From NCBI RefSeq assembly GCF_009827325.1, contig NZ_WTYC01000006.1, forward strand, positions 62,001 to 126,000: a stretch of 64,000 nt of DNA, read 5' to 3'. The position numbers and the translations under genes were made by a program. The stretch comes from Qipengyuania vulgaris. GTDB lineage: Bacteria > Pseudomonadota > Alphaproteobacteria > Sphingomonadales > Sphingomonadaceae. Below, in pieces: positions 7,426 to 16,399 of the stretch (position 1 is its first letter; the number at the start of each line of letters is the position of its first letter). The notes under the pieces are model-generated. The model did no database searches. It was not told the origin of the DNA and worked only from the letters and a program-made list of their open reading frames with translations.

Positions 7426-8039
7426 CCTCGCACCAGCTTGAGCAGTAGGTCGATCTCAGGCTTGGCAGCGATGCCGAGTTCTGTTGCTTCTCGGACTGGG
7501 GCCATGGCATCTTGGAAGTCATCGGTCGGCAGCGCCTTGGCCAGCAGGTCAGCGTCGATGACGATGGGCAGGTAGACTCGCTTGTTGGCGGTATCGATCT
7601 TGAACCCCTTCTTGCGGAGTTTCGATGTCAGACCCTGATCGCCTTCCAGCTTGGCAAAGTATCCGGCGAGACCATCCCGGAACATAAGTTCGAGGTTCAG
7701 TTCAGTAGGACCCGCACCAACGGCGGCGGCAAGCCAAGAGTGCTCCTGCTCGTCGCGCGAGAACTCGACGATTTCCAGCCAGGCATCGCCCCGGCCGATG
7801 CGTTTGGTGGGCTTCCACTCCGGATGCGACAGATAGGCGCTCCAAGCGGTGTTCTCGACAACGAACGGTTCGGGTGCCGCAGCCTTCATTGAGATCATGA
7901 TCATGCGCATCAGCCAGTCACTCAGGTGGCCGTCCGCAAGCCGGTAATCCTGCTCAAGCTGAGCGATGTTCTTGACGATCCGGGCTGCGATGGCGGGGTC
8001 TTTCGCCATGGCCAAGTTACTCTGCTCTGCGGTGGACAT
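7422..8039 (-). CDS. Hypothetical protein paired with DUF3768
   Basis: This soluble protein of 205 residues is not recognised beyond its habit of travelling with DUF3768-type genes on mobile elements. Visible parts are an N-terminal helical region (AMAKDPAIAARIVKNIAQLE), a central HSWLAAAVGAGPTELNLEL strand region and a C-terminal helix pair. The start at ATG 8039 has GGAG seven bases upstream; the frame stays open further upstream but without a good site. It overlaps the DUF3768 gene by four bases. It is the last gene before the tRNA fragment that marks the island edge. Confidence 0.6.
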   Translation of the reverse strand: MSTAEQSNLAMAKDPAIAARIVKNIAQLEQDYRLADGHLSDWLMRMIMISMKAAAPEPFVVENTAWSAYLSHPEWKPTKRIGRGDAWLEIVEFSRDEQEHSWLAAAVGAGPTELNLELMFRDGLAGYFAKLEGDQGLTSKLRKKGFKIDTANKRVYLPIVIDADLLAKALPTDDFQDAMAPVREATELGIAAKPEIDLLLKLVRG

Positions 8040-8589
8040 ATCCACGCTCCTTTCACTTCGATGATGTCGGAATGACGGTTGGCAACACTGTGTCTGCCGC
8101 CGAATACGGCCGACCAATGCTGCCGAATCGAAGTTTACTGGGGTGGTGTGCGGTGATCCATATTCGGAGCTGCATTGAGAGGACCCATTCGGACGGAGTG
8201 CGCTATCGGCCCACATGAGAATCGTCGTAATCTTGGTGTAATCGCGCAAGGAATTTAGCGGGCGTTATAGGAATGTTACGGTAAGCCGAGCAGTCCGAAA
8301 ATTGGCGATATGACAAGGATTTGCTAGTCGTTAGGAACCTGGCGGAACCCATTTTTTCGTGACTTAAAATCCCCTGAGCTTTGCTCGTGTGGGTTCGAGT
8401 CCCACCACCCGCACCAGATTTCTGCACCGGACGACGTTGGGTTCTGACCACGGTCCCATCCCGGCTTAAGCATTCGCCTTATCTTCGTATTAACCCGTAC
8501 TCCCCCAGAAAAGTCGCCTACAGGACCGCTGGTCCATAACGGCCACCGATAGGGCGCCTGCGTCCTCAGCTTCGGGAGCATGGCGTACG
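8040..8589. other. Gene-free stretch spanning the island edge
   Basis: No gene is supported in these 550 bases. The left part must hold the promoter of the DUF3768 operon on the minus strand. The tRNA-Leu fragment lies at 8361-8416. The right part, 8417-8589, leads into the PilZ gene. Minus-strand open frames here are the familiar false proteins that arise opposite tRNA sequence. Confidence 0.6.
8361..8416 (+). other. 3' part of tRNA-Leu(UAA): putative attachment site
   Basis: From 8361 the sequence reads as the 3' part of a class II tRNA: anticodon loop with TAA at 8365-8367, anticodon 3' stem TCCCC, a variable arm GAGC-TTT-GCTC, T arm GTGGG-TTCGAGT-CCCAC, acceptor strand CACCCGC, discriminator A and encoded CCA at 8414-8416. 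Upstream there is no GCGGGTG acceptor strand, and the 5' anticodon stem fails to pair beyond two bases, so the gene is incomplete. This is the expected att scar left when an island integrates at the 3' end of a tRNA-Leu gene whose intact copy lies beyond the left edge. Confidence 0.75.
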
Positions 8590-9231
8590 ATGGGTTCTCT
8601 ATCCGGTATTGGGATTGCTGCCGCGGCGGCGCCGGAGGTTGCGGAGCAGCGTGCTGCCCCGCGCTACACTTCGCTCATCAGATCCGCGAAGCTTGTGTGC
8701 GGGCAGGGCGAGTTCATTTGCGTCATCCGCGATGTTTCGGCGGTCGGCATATCGCTGCGCACCTTCCACGCTCTTCCTGCGGATACCGCGATCTCTCTCG
8801 AATTGCAGAACGGCGAAACCTACGAGATCACGGAGACGCGCCGCGAGGGCTGCGAGGCAAGCTATCGCTTCGACCGACCGGTTGCAGTGGAGCGGCTCAT
8901 CCGGGAATCCTGGAATTTTCCCAAGCGCCAGATGCGCCTCAACATAGCCCTTCCGTTCACCCTGTCCTCGCTCACCGAAAGCGGAAAGGCCGTGTCCTCG
9001 AACCTGTCGCAGCAAGGCGCCCAAGTAGAATGCGACGCAGTTTTCGCGATCGATCAGACCTTGCGCGTGACCGGGAACTATTTTCCCGAAACGCGTGCCA
9101 AGGTCCGATGGCGGAAGGAAGCGAATTACGGGCTGGTTTTCGAAAACACCTTCTCCTTGCGGGAATTCGCCCTGATGGCGGCGGCGGTGCAGTGCCCGGC
9201 CATGCTCCAGGATAGCGCGAACCTGTCTTGA
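8590..9231 (+). CDS. PilZ domain protein
   Basis: The protein has 213 residues. Residues 20-110 show a PilZ-type beta barrel: RAAPRYTS in the place of the RxxxR c-di-GMP motif, then IRDVSAVGISLRTFHALP in the place of the D/NxSxxG motif. A second, weaker copy follows (KRQMRLNIALPF, VSSNLSQQGAQVECD), so it may be a tandem PilZ protein. The first motif keeps RxxxR-like spacing imperfectly, so ligand binding is uncertain. It is probably a cytoplasmic c-di-GMP receptor or a degenerate relative. It is the first core gene after the island. Confidence 0.72.
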   Translation: MGSLSGIGIAAAAAPEVAEQRAAPRYTSLIRSAKLVCGQGEFICVIRDVSAVGISLRTFHALPADTAISLELQNGETYEITETRREGCEASYRFDRPVAVERLIRESWNFPKRQMRLNIALPFTLSSLTESGKAVSSNLSQQGAQVECDAVFAIDQTLRVTGNYFPETRAKVRWRKEANYGLVFENTFSLREFALMAAAVQCPAMLQDSANLS

Positions 9232-9325
9232 AGCCCGTTGGGGAGTGCGCCCCAACACCATGTTAACCAGCCCCTAACCATTTTCCTTCACTCTCGTTCG
9301 GGCAAGGTACCTCGGGGGGATTGAA

Positions 9326-10906
9326 ATGGTTCGCAAGGCTTCAGGGCACAAGGTAGACGTCGCGATCATCGGCGCCGGTCCGGCGGGTCTGACCGCTGCC
9401 TATCTGCTGACCAAGCAGGGCAAGTCTGTCGCGATCATCGAGAAGGACGAAACCTATGTCGGCGGCATCAGCCGCACGGTCGCACATCAGGGCTATCGGT
9501 TCGACATCGGTGGGCACCGCTTCTTCTCAAAAAGCCAACAAGTGGTCGATTTGTGGAACGAGATCCTCGGCGAAGACGATTTCATCCAGCGCCCGCGCAT
9601 GAGCCGCATCTATTACGAGGGCAAATTCTACAGCTATCCGTTGCGGGCCTTCGAAGCGCTGTGGAATCTCGGGATCTTGCGCTCGGCCATCTGCATGGCG
9701 AGCTACCTCCAATACAAGCTGTTCCCCAGGAAGGATGTAAAAAGCTTCGAGGACTGGACTACCAATCAGTTCGGCAAGAAGCTCTATTCGATCTTCTTCA
9801 AGACCTATACCGAGAAAGTGTGGGGCATGCCCTGCGACGAAATGAGCGCCGACTGGGCCGCCCAGCGAATCAAGGGTCTCTCGCTCTGGGGCGCGGTGGT
9901 CGATGGACTCAAGCGCAGCCTCGGTCTCAACAAGAGACCGAATGACGGGCAGGCGGTGAAGACGCTGCTCGAAACCTTCCGCTATCCTCGGCTCGGGCCG
10001 GGCATGATGTGGGAAGCGGCGCGCGACAAGATCCTCGCCACCGGCAAGGGTCAGCTGTTCATGGGCCACGGCCTCAAGCAGCTCGCCAGCGATGGGCGGG
10101 GGGGCTGGCGCATGAGCGCCGAAGGACCCAATGGCGAAGTGACGATCGAAGCCGCGCATGCGATCAGCAGCGCGCCGATGCGCGAACTCTCCAAACGCCT
10201 CCACCCGCTGCCGCAATCGACGCTGCAGGCCAGCGACCTCAAGTATCGCGACTTCCTCACCGTGGCGCTCATGGTGAGGGGTGAAGATCTCTTTCCGGAC
10301 AACTGGATCTATATCCACGACAGCAAGGTGAAGGTCGGCCGCGTGCAGAATTTCCGCAGCTGGTCGCCGGAAATGATCCCGGACGAGAACATGGCCTGCG
10401 TCGGACTCGAATATTTCTGCTTCGAAGGCGACGGTCTGTGGTCGATGGCGGACGAGGACCTTGTGGCCCTCGCGACCGACGAAATGGAAATCCTGGGCCT
10501 CGTCGACCGCCGGAAGGTCCGGTCGGGCGCGGTCGTCCGTCAGGAAAAGGCCTACCCAGTCTATGACGAGGACTATGCGGCAAATGTCGATGCCATGCGC
10601 CGCGAGCTGGAAGCCAAGCATCCGACGCTGCACCTCGTGGGCCGCAACGGCATGCATCGCTACAACAACCAGGACCATGCGATGATGACCGCCATGCTCA
10701 CGGTCGAGAACATCCTCGCCGGCGAACGGGTCTACGACACCTGGTGCGTCAACGAAGACGCGGAGTACCACGAAGCAGGCGACGAAGGTGCCGAAAGCGC
10801 GCTGCCGAACCGCCAGCTGACCGAAGACCAAGCCGCGGCGCTGAACTCGGTCCGCGACGTTCCGGGGCGCGTCGGAAGTGACGCAAATGATCGGGAGGCT
10901 GCGTAA
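9326..10906 (+). CDS. NAD(P)/FAD-dependent oxidoreductase, UDP-galactopyranose mutase-like
   Basis: This 526-residue flavoprotein has an N-terminal dinucleotide fold (VAIIGAGPAGLTAAYLL with the GxGxxG loop, then an acidic IIEKDE strand end). It continues with GGISRTV, RFDIGGHRFFSKS and a C-terminal HLVGRNGMHRYNNQDHAM FAD-contact block. These are features of the amine-oxidase/UGM-like group that often sits in cell-surface glycan clusters. The exact substrate is unknown. GGGGGA precedes the ATG. It heads a four-gene same-strand block with sulfatase-like, GtrA and multi-pass membrane genes. Confidence 0.75.
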   Translation: MVRKASGHKVDVAIIGAGPAGLTAAYLLTKQGKSVAIIEKDETYVGGISRTVAHQGYRFDIGGHRFFSKSQQVVDLWNEILGEDDFIQRPRMSRIYYEGKFYSYPLRAFEALWNLGILRSAICMASYLQYKLFPRKDVKSFEDWTTNQFGKKLYSIFFKTYTEKVWGMPCDEMSADWAAQRIKGLSLWGAVVDGLKRSLGLNKRPNDGQAVKTLLETFRYPRLGPGMMWEAARDKILATGKGQLFMGHGLKQLASDGRGGWRMSAEGPNGEVTIEAAHAISSAPMRELSKRLHPLPQSTLQASDLKYRDFLTVALMVRGEDLFPDNWIYIHDSKVKVGRVQNFRSWSPEMIPDENMACVGLEYFCFEGDGLWSMADEDLVALATDEMEILGLVDRRKVRSGAVVRQEKAYPVYDEDYAANVDAMRRELEAKHPTLHLVGRNGMHRYNNQDHAMMTAMLTVENILAGERVYDTWCVNEDAEYHEAGDEGAESALPNRQLTEDQAAALNSVRDVPGRVGSDANDREAA

Positions 10907-10907
10907 G

Positions 10908-12347
10908 ATGGCAAGCCTTCCTGTGACAGGGCCGGCAGAAGACGAAAAGACGGGCTTGCTTCGCCCAATCGCGAGAGACGAATGGCGCAAGTTCGCCAAC
11001 TGTGTGCTTATCTGGCTGGTCCTGGCCAACGTCGTGTTCGCGAGCATGTGGTTCTTCGGGGCCCCGCCTCGGCGTCCGGAAATCATCGCTGCGGGAGCGC
11101 TCGGGCTGATTGTCCGCAACGCGCCCGTCTGGGTCCGCATCGTCGCGTTCATCGGTGCGATGGTTTATTCGGTGCTTGGATTCGTTGCCGGACTTTTCAA
11201 TCTGGCGATTACCTCGCTGCTCCACTCCCTGCGCTTCGTCCTGGAGATCAATCCCTCGCAGTCGCTCGAGTATATTGTCGGGGGTTGCTTCCTCGTCGGG
11301 GTTTGCGGGATTGCGATCTGGAGAATGCGAAAACCTCAGGGATTTTCCGAGATTAGATTAGTGTTGCTTGCGATCGTGATCACATTGGCGCTGGCGAAAT
11401 TTGATGGGCTGATGGGGCACGGAATGCGCGGACATTACATGCGCGCAGCGGACTTCGAAACGCCGTTCGTATCTGCCAGCCACCTGTCCGGCTTCGACGC
11501 CACAGTTGCTCCCAAGCGTCACCGGATGTTGATCATGGTGGAATCCCTTGGCGCACCGGTGGGCAACAAGGACATGGAACGGCTGCTATTTGCCCGTTTC
11601 CACAGCCCCGCCGTTACCAACCGATACGAACTGAGCACTGGTGAAACCACATATTACAATTCGACGACCGCCGGCGAAATTCGCGAGCTATGCGGTCGTT
11701 GGGGCGACTATTACGATGTGATGGAGGGCGTCGACAGAGGCTGCCTGCCGGCGAAACTGGCAGAAGCGGACTATGAGACGCGCGCCTATCATAGTTTCAC
11801 CGGTGCCTTTTTCGACCGTGCTAAGTGGTATCCGAACATCGGATTTCAAAAGAGCAGTTTCGCCGAGGAATTGTTCGAGCGTGGCGCGCGCGAATGCGGC
11901 GGCGTGTTCCCCGGAGTATGCGACCGCGACGTTCCGGCATTGCTCGCAAAAGACATCAAGGCAGCGCAAAAGCCCCAGTTCATTTATTGGCTAACGGTCA
12001 ATTCCCATCTCCCGGTTCCTCCAGGCATGAACCTTGACGTCGATCGCTGCGAAAGAATCTCATCTTCACTCGCCGAAAATTATCCAATGATCTGCCGACA
12101 GTTCGCATTGTGGGATCAGATGGACAGTGCGATTATCGAGGAAATCACCGCAGGAGACTTCCCCGAGACCGATATTCTCATCGTAGGCGATCATATGCCA
12201 CCTTATTTCGACCGCCACCACCGCAGCCAGTTTGCTCCGGACCGCGTCCCGTGGTTGCTTCTAAAATGGAAAGGCGAGTCTCCAAAAACCCCAGATACCA
12301 CCGAGATCGTAAAGACCGGAGATCGCGACGATGGCGCGGCAGGGTAA
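10908..12347 (+). CDS. Membrane-anchored sulfatase/alkaline-phosphatase-fold transferase
   Basis: The product has 479 residues with four to five hydrophobic segments in the first 170, then a periplasmic catalytic domain of the sulfatase/phosphoglycerol-transferase fold: MLIMVESLGAP, STTAGEIRELCG with the likely nucleophilic threonine, HSFTGAFFDR, LTVNSHLPVP and IVGDHMPPYFD metal ligands. Such enzymes move phosphoethanolamine or phosphoglycerol onto glycans or lipids. ATG 10908 has GGGAGG nine bases upstream and lies one base after the previous stop; in-frame starts at 10878 (GTG) and 10887 (ATG) are also possible. The acceptor is unknown. Confidence 0.72.
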   Translation: MASLPVTGPAEDEKTGLLRPIARDEWRKFANCVLIWLVLANVVFASMWFFGAPPRRPEIIAAGALGLIVRNAPVWVRIVAFIGAMVYSVLGFVAGLFNLAITSLLHSLRFVLEINPSQSLEYIVGGCFLVGVCGIAIWRMRKPQGFSEIRLVLLAIVITLALAKFDGLMGHGMRGHYMRAADFETPFVSASHLSGFDATVAPKRHRMLIMVESLGAPVGNKDMERLLFARFHSPAVTNRYELSTGETTYYNSTTAGEIRELCGRWGDYYDVMEGVDRGCLPAKLAEADYETRAYHSFTGAFFDRAKWYPNIGFQKSSFAEELFERGARECGGVFPGVCDRDVPALLAKDIKAAQKPQFIYWLTVNSHLPVPPGMNLDVDRCERISSSLAENYPMICRQFALWDQMDSAIIEEITAGDFPETDILIVGDHMPPYFDRHHRSQFAPDRVPWLLLKWKGESPKTPDTTEIVKTGDRDDGAAG

Positions 12348-12774
12348 CGCCTTAATGAGCGGACCTGCCGCATTTATTCGCCGCTTCGATCTGGTCCGTC
12401 TTACGCGGTACGGTTTTGCAAGCGCTGCTGCTCTCGTGGTCGACATGGGCGTTTTCCTGGTGCTGCTGTCGATGTCGACCGCCGCAGCACCAGCTTCGGC
12501 GCTGGCATACAGCACCGGGATCGTCACTCACTGGTTAATTTCAAGCCGCGCCGTTTTCCGAGATACGGTGGCGAAGCGGGGCCCTCTAAGAACTCGACAG
12601 AAAGTGCTTTTCGCCGGTTCGGCGTTAGTGGGCCTTGCCGTAACCACGACGGTTGTCGGGGTGGGCGACATGGCAGGTATCGATCCAAGATACGCTAAGC
12701 TGATAGCGATCGTTATGAGTTTTGCCGCCACGTGGCTCTTGCGCAGCAAAGTCGTTTTCCGCCACATTCCCTGA
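12331..12774 (+). CDS. GtrA family membrane protein
   Basis: This 147-residue protein has four transmembrane segments and the GtrA pattern: RLTRYGFASAAALVVDMGVF at the start and YAKLIAIVMSFAATWLLRSKVVF at the end. GtrA proteins are thought to help flip polyprenyl-linked sugars or assist glycan transfer in the inner membrane. It overlaps the sulfatase-like gene by 17 bases if started at ATG 12331 (GGAG nine bases upstream); ATG 12355 is an alternative that avoids the overlap. The context in a glycan block fits. Confidence 0.82.
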   Translation: MARQGNALMSGPAAFIRRFDLVRLTRYGFASAAALVVDMGVFLVLLSMSTAAAPASALAYSTGIVTHWLISSRAVFRDTVAKRGPLRTRQKVLFAGSALVGLAVTTTVVGVGDMAGIDPRYAKLIAIVMSFAATWLLRSKVVFRHIP

Positions 12775-12775
12775 G

Positions 12776-14536
12776 ATGAACGAGGATCGCCGCCTGCGCC
12801 ACGGGGATTTTCCTGTACAGAAGCTCGTGCTTGCCTGGCTGGCGGTTTGCGCCATCCTCCTGCTGACGAATGCGACCCGGCTGGTTACAGGCCGGTTCCC
12901 CGACCCGGACGATGCCCTGCGTCTGGTCCAGGTCCGGGATCTCTTGGGCGGTCAAGGCTGGTTCGATACGACCCAATACCGGATCGATCCGCCTTCCGGA
13001 ACGACCATGCACTGGTCGCGGCTGGTCGATTTACCGTTGCTGCTGATTGTCACAGCGCTGGAGCCTCTAGTAGGGCAAGCGAATGCCGAGAGGGCTGCGC
13101 TGGTAATGGTGCCATTCCTGACGTTTGGAGTGGCTGCGGCCGCAGTCGGACGGCTCGCCTGGCGCTTATTGGGTGCACGCGTTGCTATCTTCGCAGTGTT
13201 GGCCTGCGGCTTCCTGCCGTCCCTCCTGTTCCAGTTCCAACCCCTGCGGATCGATCATCATGGCTGGCAGACCGCCAGCCTCGCCATCGCGCTATGGGCA
13301 ATCTGTCGGCGACGTCCACAAGCGGGCGGGTCCATCGCAGGCGTATCGATGGCGCTGGGCATTTCGATTTCACTCGAATTGCTACCCTTGGCAGCGGCTT
13401 TCGCAATCGTGTTATTTTGGCGGTGGTGGCTGAATTCTAATGATCGCTTTTGGCTGGTCGCTTACATGCAGGCGCTATCGATCGGATTGATAGCGACGTA
13501 TCTCGCAACTCGCGGATTGTCATTCGAAGCACACTGCGACTCAGTTTCTCCTGCCCATCTGCTGTTTTTCGTGGTGGCTGGATGCGGGACCTGGGCGATC
13601 GGACGAATGGTCAAATTGACTGGTTTTGGGCTGGCCTCGCTCTTCGCTCTTGTCGGAATTCTGGCGTTGGGCTCCTTTGCGCTCGTGTCTCCGACCTGCC
13701 TAGCGTCTCCGTTTGCTGCACTTGATCCTATGGTCGAGCGCTATTGGTATCGGCTCGTCCTCGAAGGGCAGCCCTTGTGGAAACAGCCCGCCTCGACATA
13801 TGTCCCCGCATTAATTCAGATGGGCGCAGGAATCGGCGCTATGGTGCTCCTCATGATGCGTTCGCGGGGCTGGACGCGCAGATGGTGGAGCGAGCATCTC
13901 TTCCTGCTGCTTGCCGCCGTTATTCTGGGCCTTCTCGTTGCGCGTTCGCTTGCCTTTGCCGCCGTCATTGCCGCCATCCCGCTCGGCTGGCTTGCAGTCA
14001 CGCTGATGAATCGGCTGCGTAGCCAAGGCAGGCCGGTCTATTCGTTCAGCATCGCGGCGATCATGGTTTTGTTGCTGGCTCCCACGTCCTTGGTGCTGGC
14101 GGCACGAAGTGTCATGCCAGCGCCGGAAGCCGGAATGGAGGGTGCGCAGAGCTCAAGCTGCGATATCTACGAAAATGCTCAGCGTCTCGATCAGCTCGGC
14201 TCCGAAACCATATTCGCGCCGCTCGACATGGGTCCGGCGGTTCTGCTTGACACCAAACACGCTGTGGTGGCGACGGGGCACCATCGCGCGGCCGACGCTA
14301 TGTCGGATTTGATCAAAGCGTTTACTTCGTCTGCGGACGAAGCGCGTGTGCTGCTGGCAGCGCACGCAGTGGACTATGTTGCACTATGTACGGATATGAA
14401 TGAAATCCGCCTCTACACCACTATTTCTGACGATGGCTTCGCGGCACAGCTTGCCTCTGGAGAGGCGCCCCGCTGGCTTCGCCCTGTCGATGTCGGCGGG
14501 CCGGCTGAGTTCGCAGTATATCGGGTGATTGATTAG
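12776..14536 (+). CDS. Multi-pass membrane protein, probable glycosyltransferase-like
   Basis: The protein has 586 residues and about 11 hydrophobic segments. The first extracytoplasmic loop has PDPDDALRLVQVRDLL and TMHWSRLVDLPL, and later LRIDHHGWQTA; such loops with acidic and histidine residues resemble the GT-C class (oligosaccharyltransferase-like) enzymes. The C-terminal 130 residues are soluble, with two cysteines. ATG 12776 lies one base after the GtrA stop. It probably handles a polyprenyl-linked sugar together with GtrA, but neither donor nor acceptor can be read from the sequence. Confidence 0.65.
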   Translation: MNEDRRLRHGDFPVQKLVLAWLAVCAILLLTNATRLVTGRFPDPDDALRLVQVRDLLGGQGWFDTTQYRIDPPSGTTMHWSRLVDLPLLLIVTALEPLVGQANAERAALVMVPFLTFGVAAAAVGRLAWRLLGARVAIFAVLACGFLPSLLFQFQPLRIDHHGWQTASLAIALWAICRRRPQAGGSIAGVSMALGISISLELLPLAAAFAIVLFWRWWLNSNDRFWLVAYMQALSIGLIATYLATRGLSFEAHCDSVSPAHLLFFVVAGCGTWAIGRMVKLTGFGLASLFALVGILALGSFALVSPTCLASPFAALDPMVERYWYRLVLEGQPLWKQPASTYVPALIQMGAGIGAMVLLMMRSRGWTRRWWSEHLFLLLAAVILGLLVARSLAFAAVIAAIPLGWLAVTLMNRLRSQGRPVYSFSIAAIMVLLLAPTSLVLAARSVMPAPEAGMEGAQSSSCDIYENAQRLDQLGSETIFAPLDMGPAVLLDTKHAVVATGHHRAADAMSDLIKAFTSSADEARVLLAAHAVDYVALCTDMNEIRLYTTISDDGFAAQLASGEAPRWLRPVDVGGPAEFAVYRVID

Positions 14537-15033
14537 ACCGCTTTGAAATCCATTGCCGTGCCGTTGATGCAGTGGCGCTTTCCGGTCGGTTTCGGACCGT
14601 CCGAGAAGATATGGCCGAGATGTCCGCCGCACTCGGCGCAGTGCACTTCGGTTCGAGGATAGCCCAGCTTGAAATCCGTCGTGGTGCCGACCGCGCCGGT
14701 CAGCGCCTTCCAGAAACTCGGCCAGCCGGTACCGGAATCGTATTTCGTTTTCGAACTGTAGAGCGCGTTGTCGCAACCAGCGCAGATGAAGGTCCCCGCC
14801 CGGTTCTCGTCGTTCAATGGGGACGAATAGGGGCGCTCGGTCGCCGCATTGCGCAGGACGTTGAACTCGCTCTTGGTTAGCTTCTCGCGCCATTGCGTCT
14901 CGGACAATTTGACCGGGAAGCTCTTGGCCTCAGCCCGGCCCGATCCGCACGCGGCGAGTGCGGCAAAGCTGGCGGTCGCGCCGATCCAGCCTAGCAAGCC
15001 ACGGCGGGAGGGACGGATATTACGTTCGGTCAT
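14533..15033 (-). CDS. msrB: Peptide-methionine (R)-S-oxide reductase MsrB, exported
   Basis: MsrB reduces methionine-R-sulfoxide in proteins. The 166-residue protein keeps the zinc-binding pairs FICAGCDNAL and VHCAECGGHLGH, the GTGWPSFW substrate loop and the catalytic cysteine in KRHCINGTAM. The N terminus has a twin-arginine-like signal (SRRGLLGW) followed by AALAACGSG, which also reads as a lipobox, so the enzyme is probably a Tat-exported periplasmic lipoprotein. ATG 15033 is preferred to a GTG three codons upstream. It converges with the glycan block and overlaps its last gene by four bases. Confidence 0.93.
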   Translation of the reverse strand: MTERNIRPSRRGLLGWIGATASFAALAACGSGRAEAKSFPVKLSETQWREKLTKSEFNVLRNAATERPYSSPLNDENRAGTFICAGCDNALYSSKTKYDSGTGWPSFWKALTGAVGTTTDFKLGYPRTEVHCAECGGHLGHIFSDGPKPTGKRHCINGTAMDFKAV

Positions 15034-15076
15034 AGCCGACACTTAGCACACGCTGCATGAACGGGTGATTTCGGCT

Positions 15077-16399
15077 TCAGAACTCGGTGATCTCCACTTC
15101 GAGCTTGCGGAAGCCATGCACGAAGTTCGCCCGTACCCGTTCGACATCTCCTGCGACATGCACACGCATGCGACGTTTGTGCATCTCTTCGAGAAGGACG
15201 CGCAGTTGCAGTTCTGCCAGCCGCGCACCCACGCAGCGGTGTATGCCATAGCCGAAGGCAAGGTGGCGACGGGCGTTCTCGCGTGTGATGTCGAGCTTGT
15301 CGGGGTTTTCGAAGACCTCTTCGTCGCGATTGGCGGAAAGGTACCAGAGGACGACCTTGTCGCCCTTCTTTATCTGTTGCCCGAATTGCTCGGTGTCCTC
15401 GGTGCAGGTGCGGCGCATATGGGCGAGCGGGGTCTGGTAGCGGATGCATTCCTGCACCGCATTGGGGATCAGTTCGGGCTTTTCCTCGAACAGCTTCCTT
15501 TGGTCCGGAAACTTGTCGAACGCATGAATGATACCGCTCATCGTGTTGCGCGTGGTATCGTTGCCGCCCACGATCAGCAGTACGAGATTGCCCATGAATT
15601 CCTCGGGGCTTTGCTGGTTCATCGCTTCGGAGCGGATCATCATGGAGATGAGATCTTCGCCTTCGGGGTTCTGCGCGCGTTCGCCCCAGAGCGACATGAA
15701 ATACCCCGCCATCTCGTGCAGGAAGCCGCGGCGCATGTCGTCGAGCGCTCGCACGCTCGCCAGCTCGGTGTCCCCGGACCAGTCCGACCACAGCGTCAGG
15801 AGGCGTCGGTCTTCCCAAGGGAAGCCGAACAGGATCGCCAGCATGCCGGTGGTGAGTTCGATGGAAACCTTGTCGACCCAGTCGAAGACCTCGCCGCGCG
15901 GCAGCGAATCGAGGCACTCACCGGTCCGCCGCCGAATTTCCGTTTCCATGTCGGTCATGGCGGAGGGCGTGAATTTGGGCGCGACTGTGCGGCGCTGGCC
16001 AGTGTGTTTGGGCCGGTCCATCGCGATGAACATCGGCAGTTCGAGTCGTTCTTCTTCCGGAATGTCATCCAGCCGTTCGAGAATGGTAATCCCGCCATGC
16101 TCCCAGCTTGAGGAGAAGAGTTCGGGAAGTGCCTCGATATGCTGGATGGGCTTATGCTGTACGATAGCCCAATATGGGCCATACGGGCTTTCCGGTATGT
16201 AATGCAGTGGACCCGCTTCGCGCATCTCCCTGAAAACCGCATGCCACGTGTCCTCGGCATAGATGTCCGAGCGGCTCACGTCCCATTTGTGTGTGTGGCG
16301 CAGATGATCTTCGGGATGTTCGTCGAAATGCTTCTTGAGCGATTCGTAGGCCGTCGGGCCCTTGCGAACTTGCGGTCTTTCCGGCGCGGTTGTCGCCAT
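15077..16399 (-). CDS. Cytochrome P450, CYP153-like
   Basis: The protein has 440 residues. The I helix carries LLIVGGNDTTRN (residues 275-285), the K helix ExxR is E317-R320 in QECIRYQTPLAHMRR, and the haem loop is AFGYGIHRCVGARLAE with C389 as ligand. The N-terminal half has YGPYWAIVQHKPIQHIEALP and FIAMDRPKHTGQRR, strongly like CYP153 terminal alkane/fatty-acid hydroxylases. CYP153 enzymes need a ferredoxin and a ferredoxin reductase; a reductase-like gene lies about 3.5 kb away on the same strand, but no ferredoxin is in the window. Start ATG 16399 follows GGGAGAG. Confidence 0.85.
   Translation of the reverse strand: MATTAPERPQVRKGPTAYESLKKHFDEHPEDHLRHTHKWDVSRSDIYAEDTWHAVFREMREAGPLHYIPESPYGPYWAIVQHKPIQHIEALPELFSSSWEHGGITILERLDDIPEEERLELPMFIAMDRPKHTGQRRTVAPKFTPSAMTDMETEIRRRTGECLDSLPRGEVFDWVDKVSIELTTGMLAILFGFPWEDRRLLTLWSDWSGDTELASVRALDDMRRGFLHEMAGYFMSLWGERAQNPEGEDLISMMIRSEAMNQQSPEEFMGNLVLLIVGGNDTTRNTMSGIIHAFDKFPDQRKLFEEKPELIPNAVQECIRYQTPLAHMRRTCTEDTEQFGQQIKKGDKVVLWYLSANRDEEVFENPDKLDITRENARRHLAFGYGIHRCVGARLAELQLRVLLEEMHKRRMRVHVAGDVERVRANFVHGFRKLEVEITEF

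Noticed and set aside
8203..8581. Minus-strand frames with GAGGGTRTHTSKAQG and GWWDSNPHEQSSGDFKS
   Set aside because: These are the well-known false proteins read opposite tRNA sequence; they cover the tRNA-Leu fragment.
9527..11152. Minus-strand open frame of 541 codons
   Set aside because: It lies opposite the flavoprotein gene, which has clear FAD motifs; the minus frame has no recognisable content.
15065..16111. Plus-strand open frame of 348 codons
   Set aside because: It is the reverse of the P450 gene, whose haem loop and I helix are unmistakable.
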